Source: Histomonas meleagridis
Lineage: Eukaryota; Parabasalia; Tritrichomonadida; Dientamoebidae
NCBI GenBank assembly: GCA_020186115.1
Contig: WSYJ01000037.1
Span: 80,001-136,621, forward strand
DNA length: 56,621 bases
Reading direction: 5' to 3'
The translations under genes and the position numbers were made by a program. Positions 56,530 through 56,621 of the stretch are shown in pieces. Below the pieces are notes generated by a model, which saw only the letters and a program-made list of their open reading frames with translations, ran no database searches and had not been told where the DNA came from. Positions within the stretch are counted from its first letter, which is position 1; every line of letters begins with the position of its first letter.

Positions 56530-56621
56530 TTTACTTCGTTTCGTTGAGGGTTCAAAAAAAGGGTTCACTTTTTTATTTTTTTAACCCTCAGAAATTTTGT
56601 GTCACTTTTCGAGTGTCACTT
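56530..56621 (-). repeat. inverted copy of the repeat beyond the HNH gene (cut by the window edge)
   Basis: The reverse complement carries GAGGGTT and AACCCTCAACGAAACG, the central sequence of the 101-bp repeats at 55564 and 55751. The window ends inside or just after this unit. Confidence 0.75.

Overview
This window looks like nuclear DNA of a trichomonad (Parabasalia), probably Tritrichomonas or a close relative. The evidence is a very AT-rich sequence, intronless housekeeping genes on both strands, initiator-like TCA(Y/A)W motifs a few bases upstream of many start codons, BspA-like leucine-rich-repeat surface proteins, degenerate ankyrin genes of the large trichomonad type, DD34D mariner elements, an HNH-type repeat element and two identical tRNA-Lys(CUU) genes. 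The species is an inference; no rRNA or other species marker is present.

Layout. 1-3896: an ankyrin array split by a mariner that itself contains a second mariner. 4.9-18.7 kb: a housekeeping block with a DCAF-like WD40 protein, a longin R-SNARE, tRNA-Lys, a NCKAP1/Nap1-like protein, a BspA-like protein, an AIG1/Pr6Pr-like membrane protein, an importin-beta-like protein facing a ribosomal-L1-fold protein, and a small unknown. 18.8-25.0 kb: a second tRNA-Lys, three decayed ankyrin loci, an inserted antisense gene fragment and a frameshifted bacterial-type PARG gene. 25.8-46.1 kb: the second housekeeping block with a small unknown, Ctf4/AND-1, XPF, a MITE-like element, GDP-mannose 3,5-epimerase, a coiled-coil protein, a single-AAA Cdc48-like protein, two unknowns and a 2192-residue neurofibromin-like protein. 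46.1-56.6 kb: an accessory region with a frameshifted BspA gene, a phage-tail-fibre-like relic of possible Maverick origin, another ankyrin locus, an adaptin-sigma pseudogene, a BspA relic cut by a truncated mariner, and an HNH endonuclease between repeats.

The genes do not form one pathway. The window alternates conserved eukaryotic genes (DNA replication and repair, nuclear import, ribosome assembly, actin/WAVE, membrane fusion, ubiquitin ligase adaptor, nucleotide-sugar epimerisation) with repeat-rich islands where genes decay and transposons insert.

The most unusual structure is the ankyrin arrays. In three separate loci, single ankyrin repeats recur with a period close to 170 bp, which is not a multiple of three. 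They are separated by conserved, AT-rich, stop-containing spacers of about 70-80 bp that end in ACAG just before the conserved T-A-L-M start of the next repeat, and two of those arrays end in a repeat unit carrying its own in-frame stop. A fourth locus has the same design with spacers built from a 20-bp satellite. This could be an unrecognised exon/intron module or an amplified pseudogene module; sequence alone does not decide.
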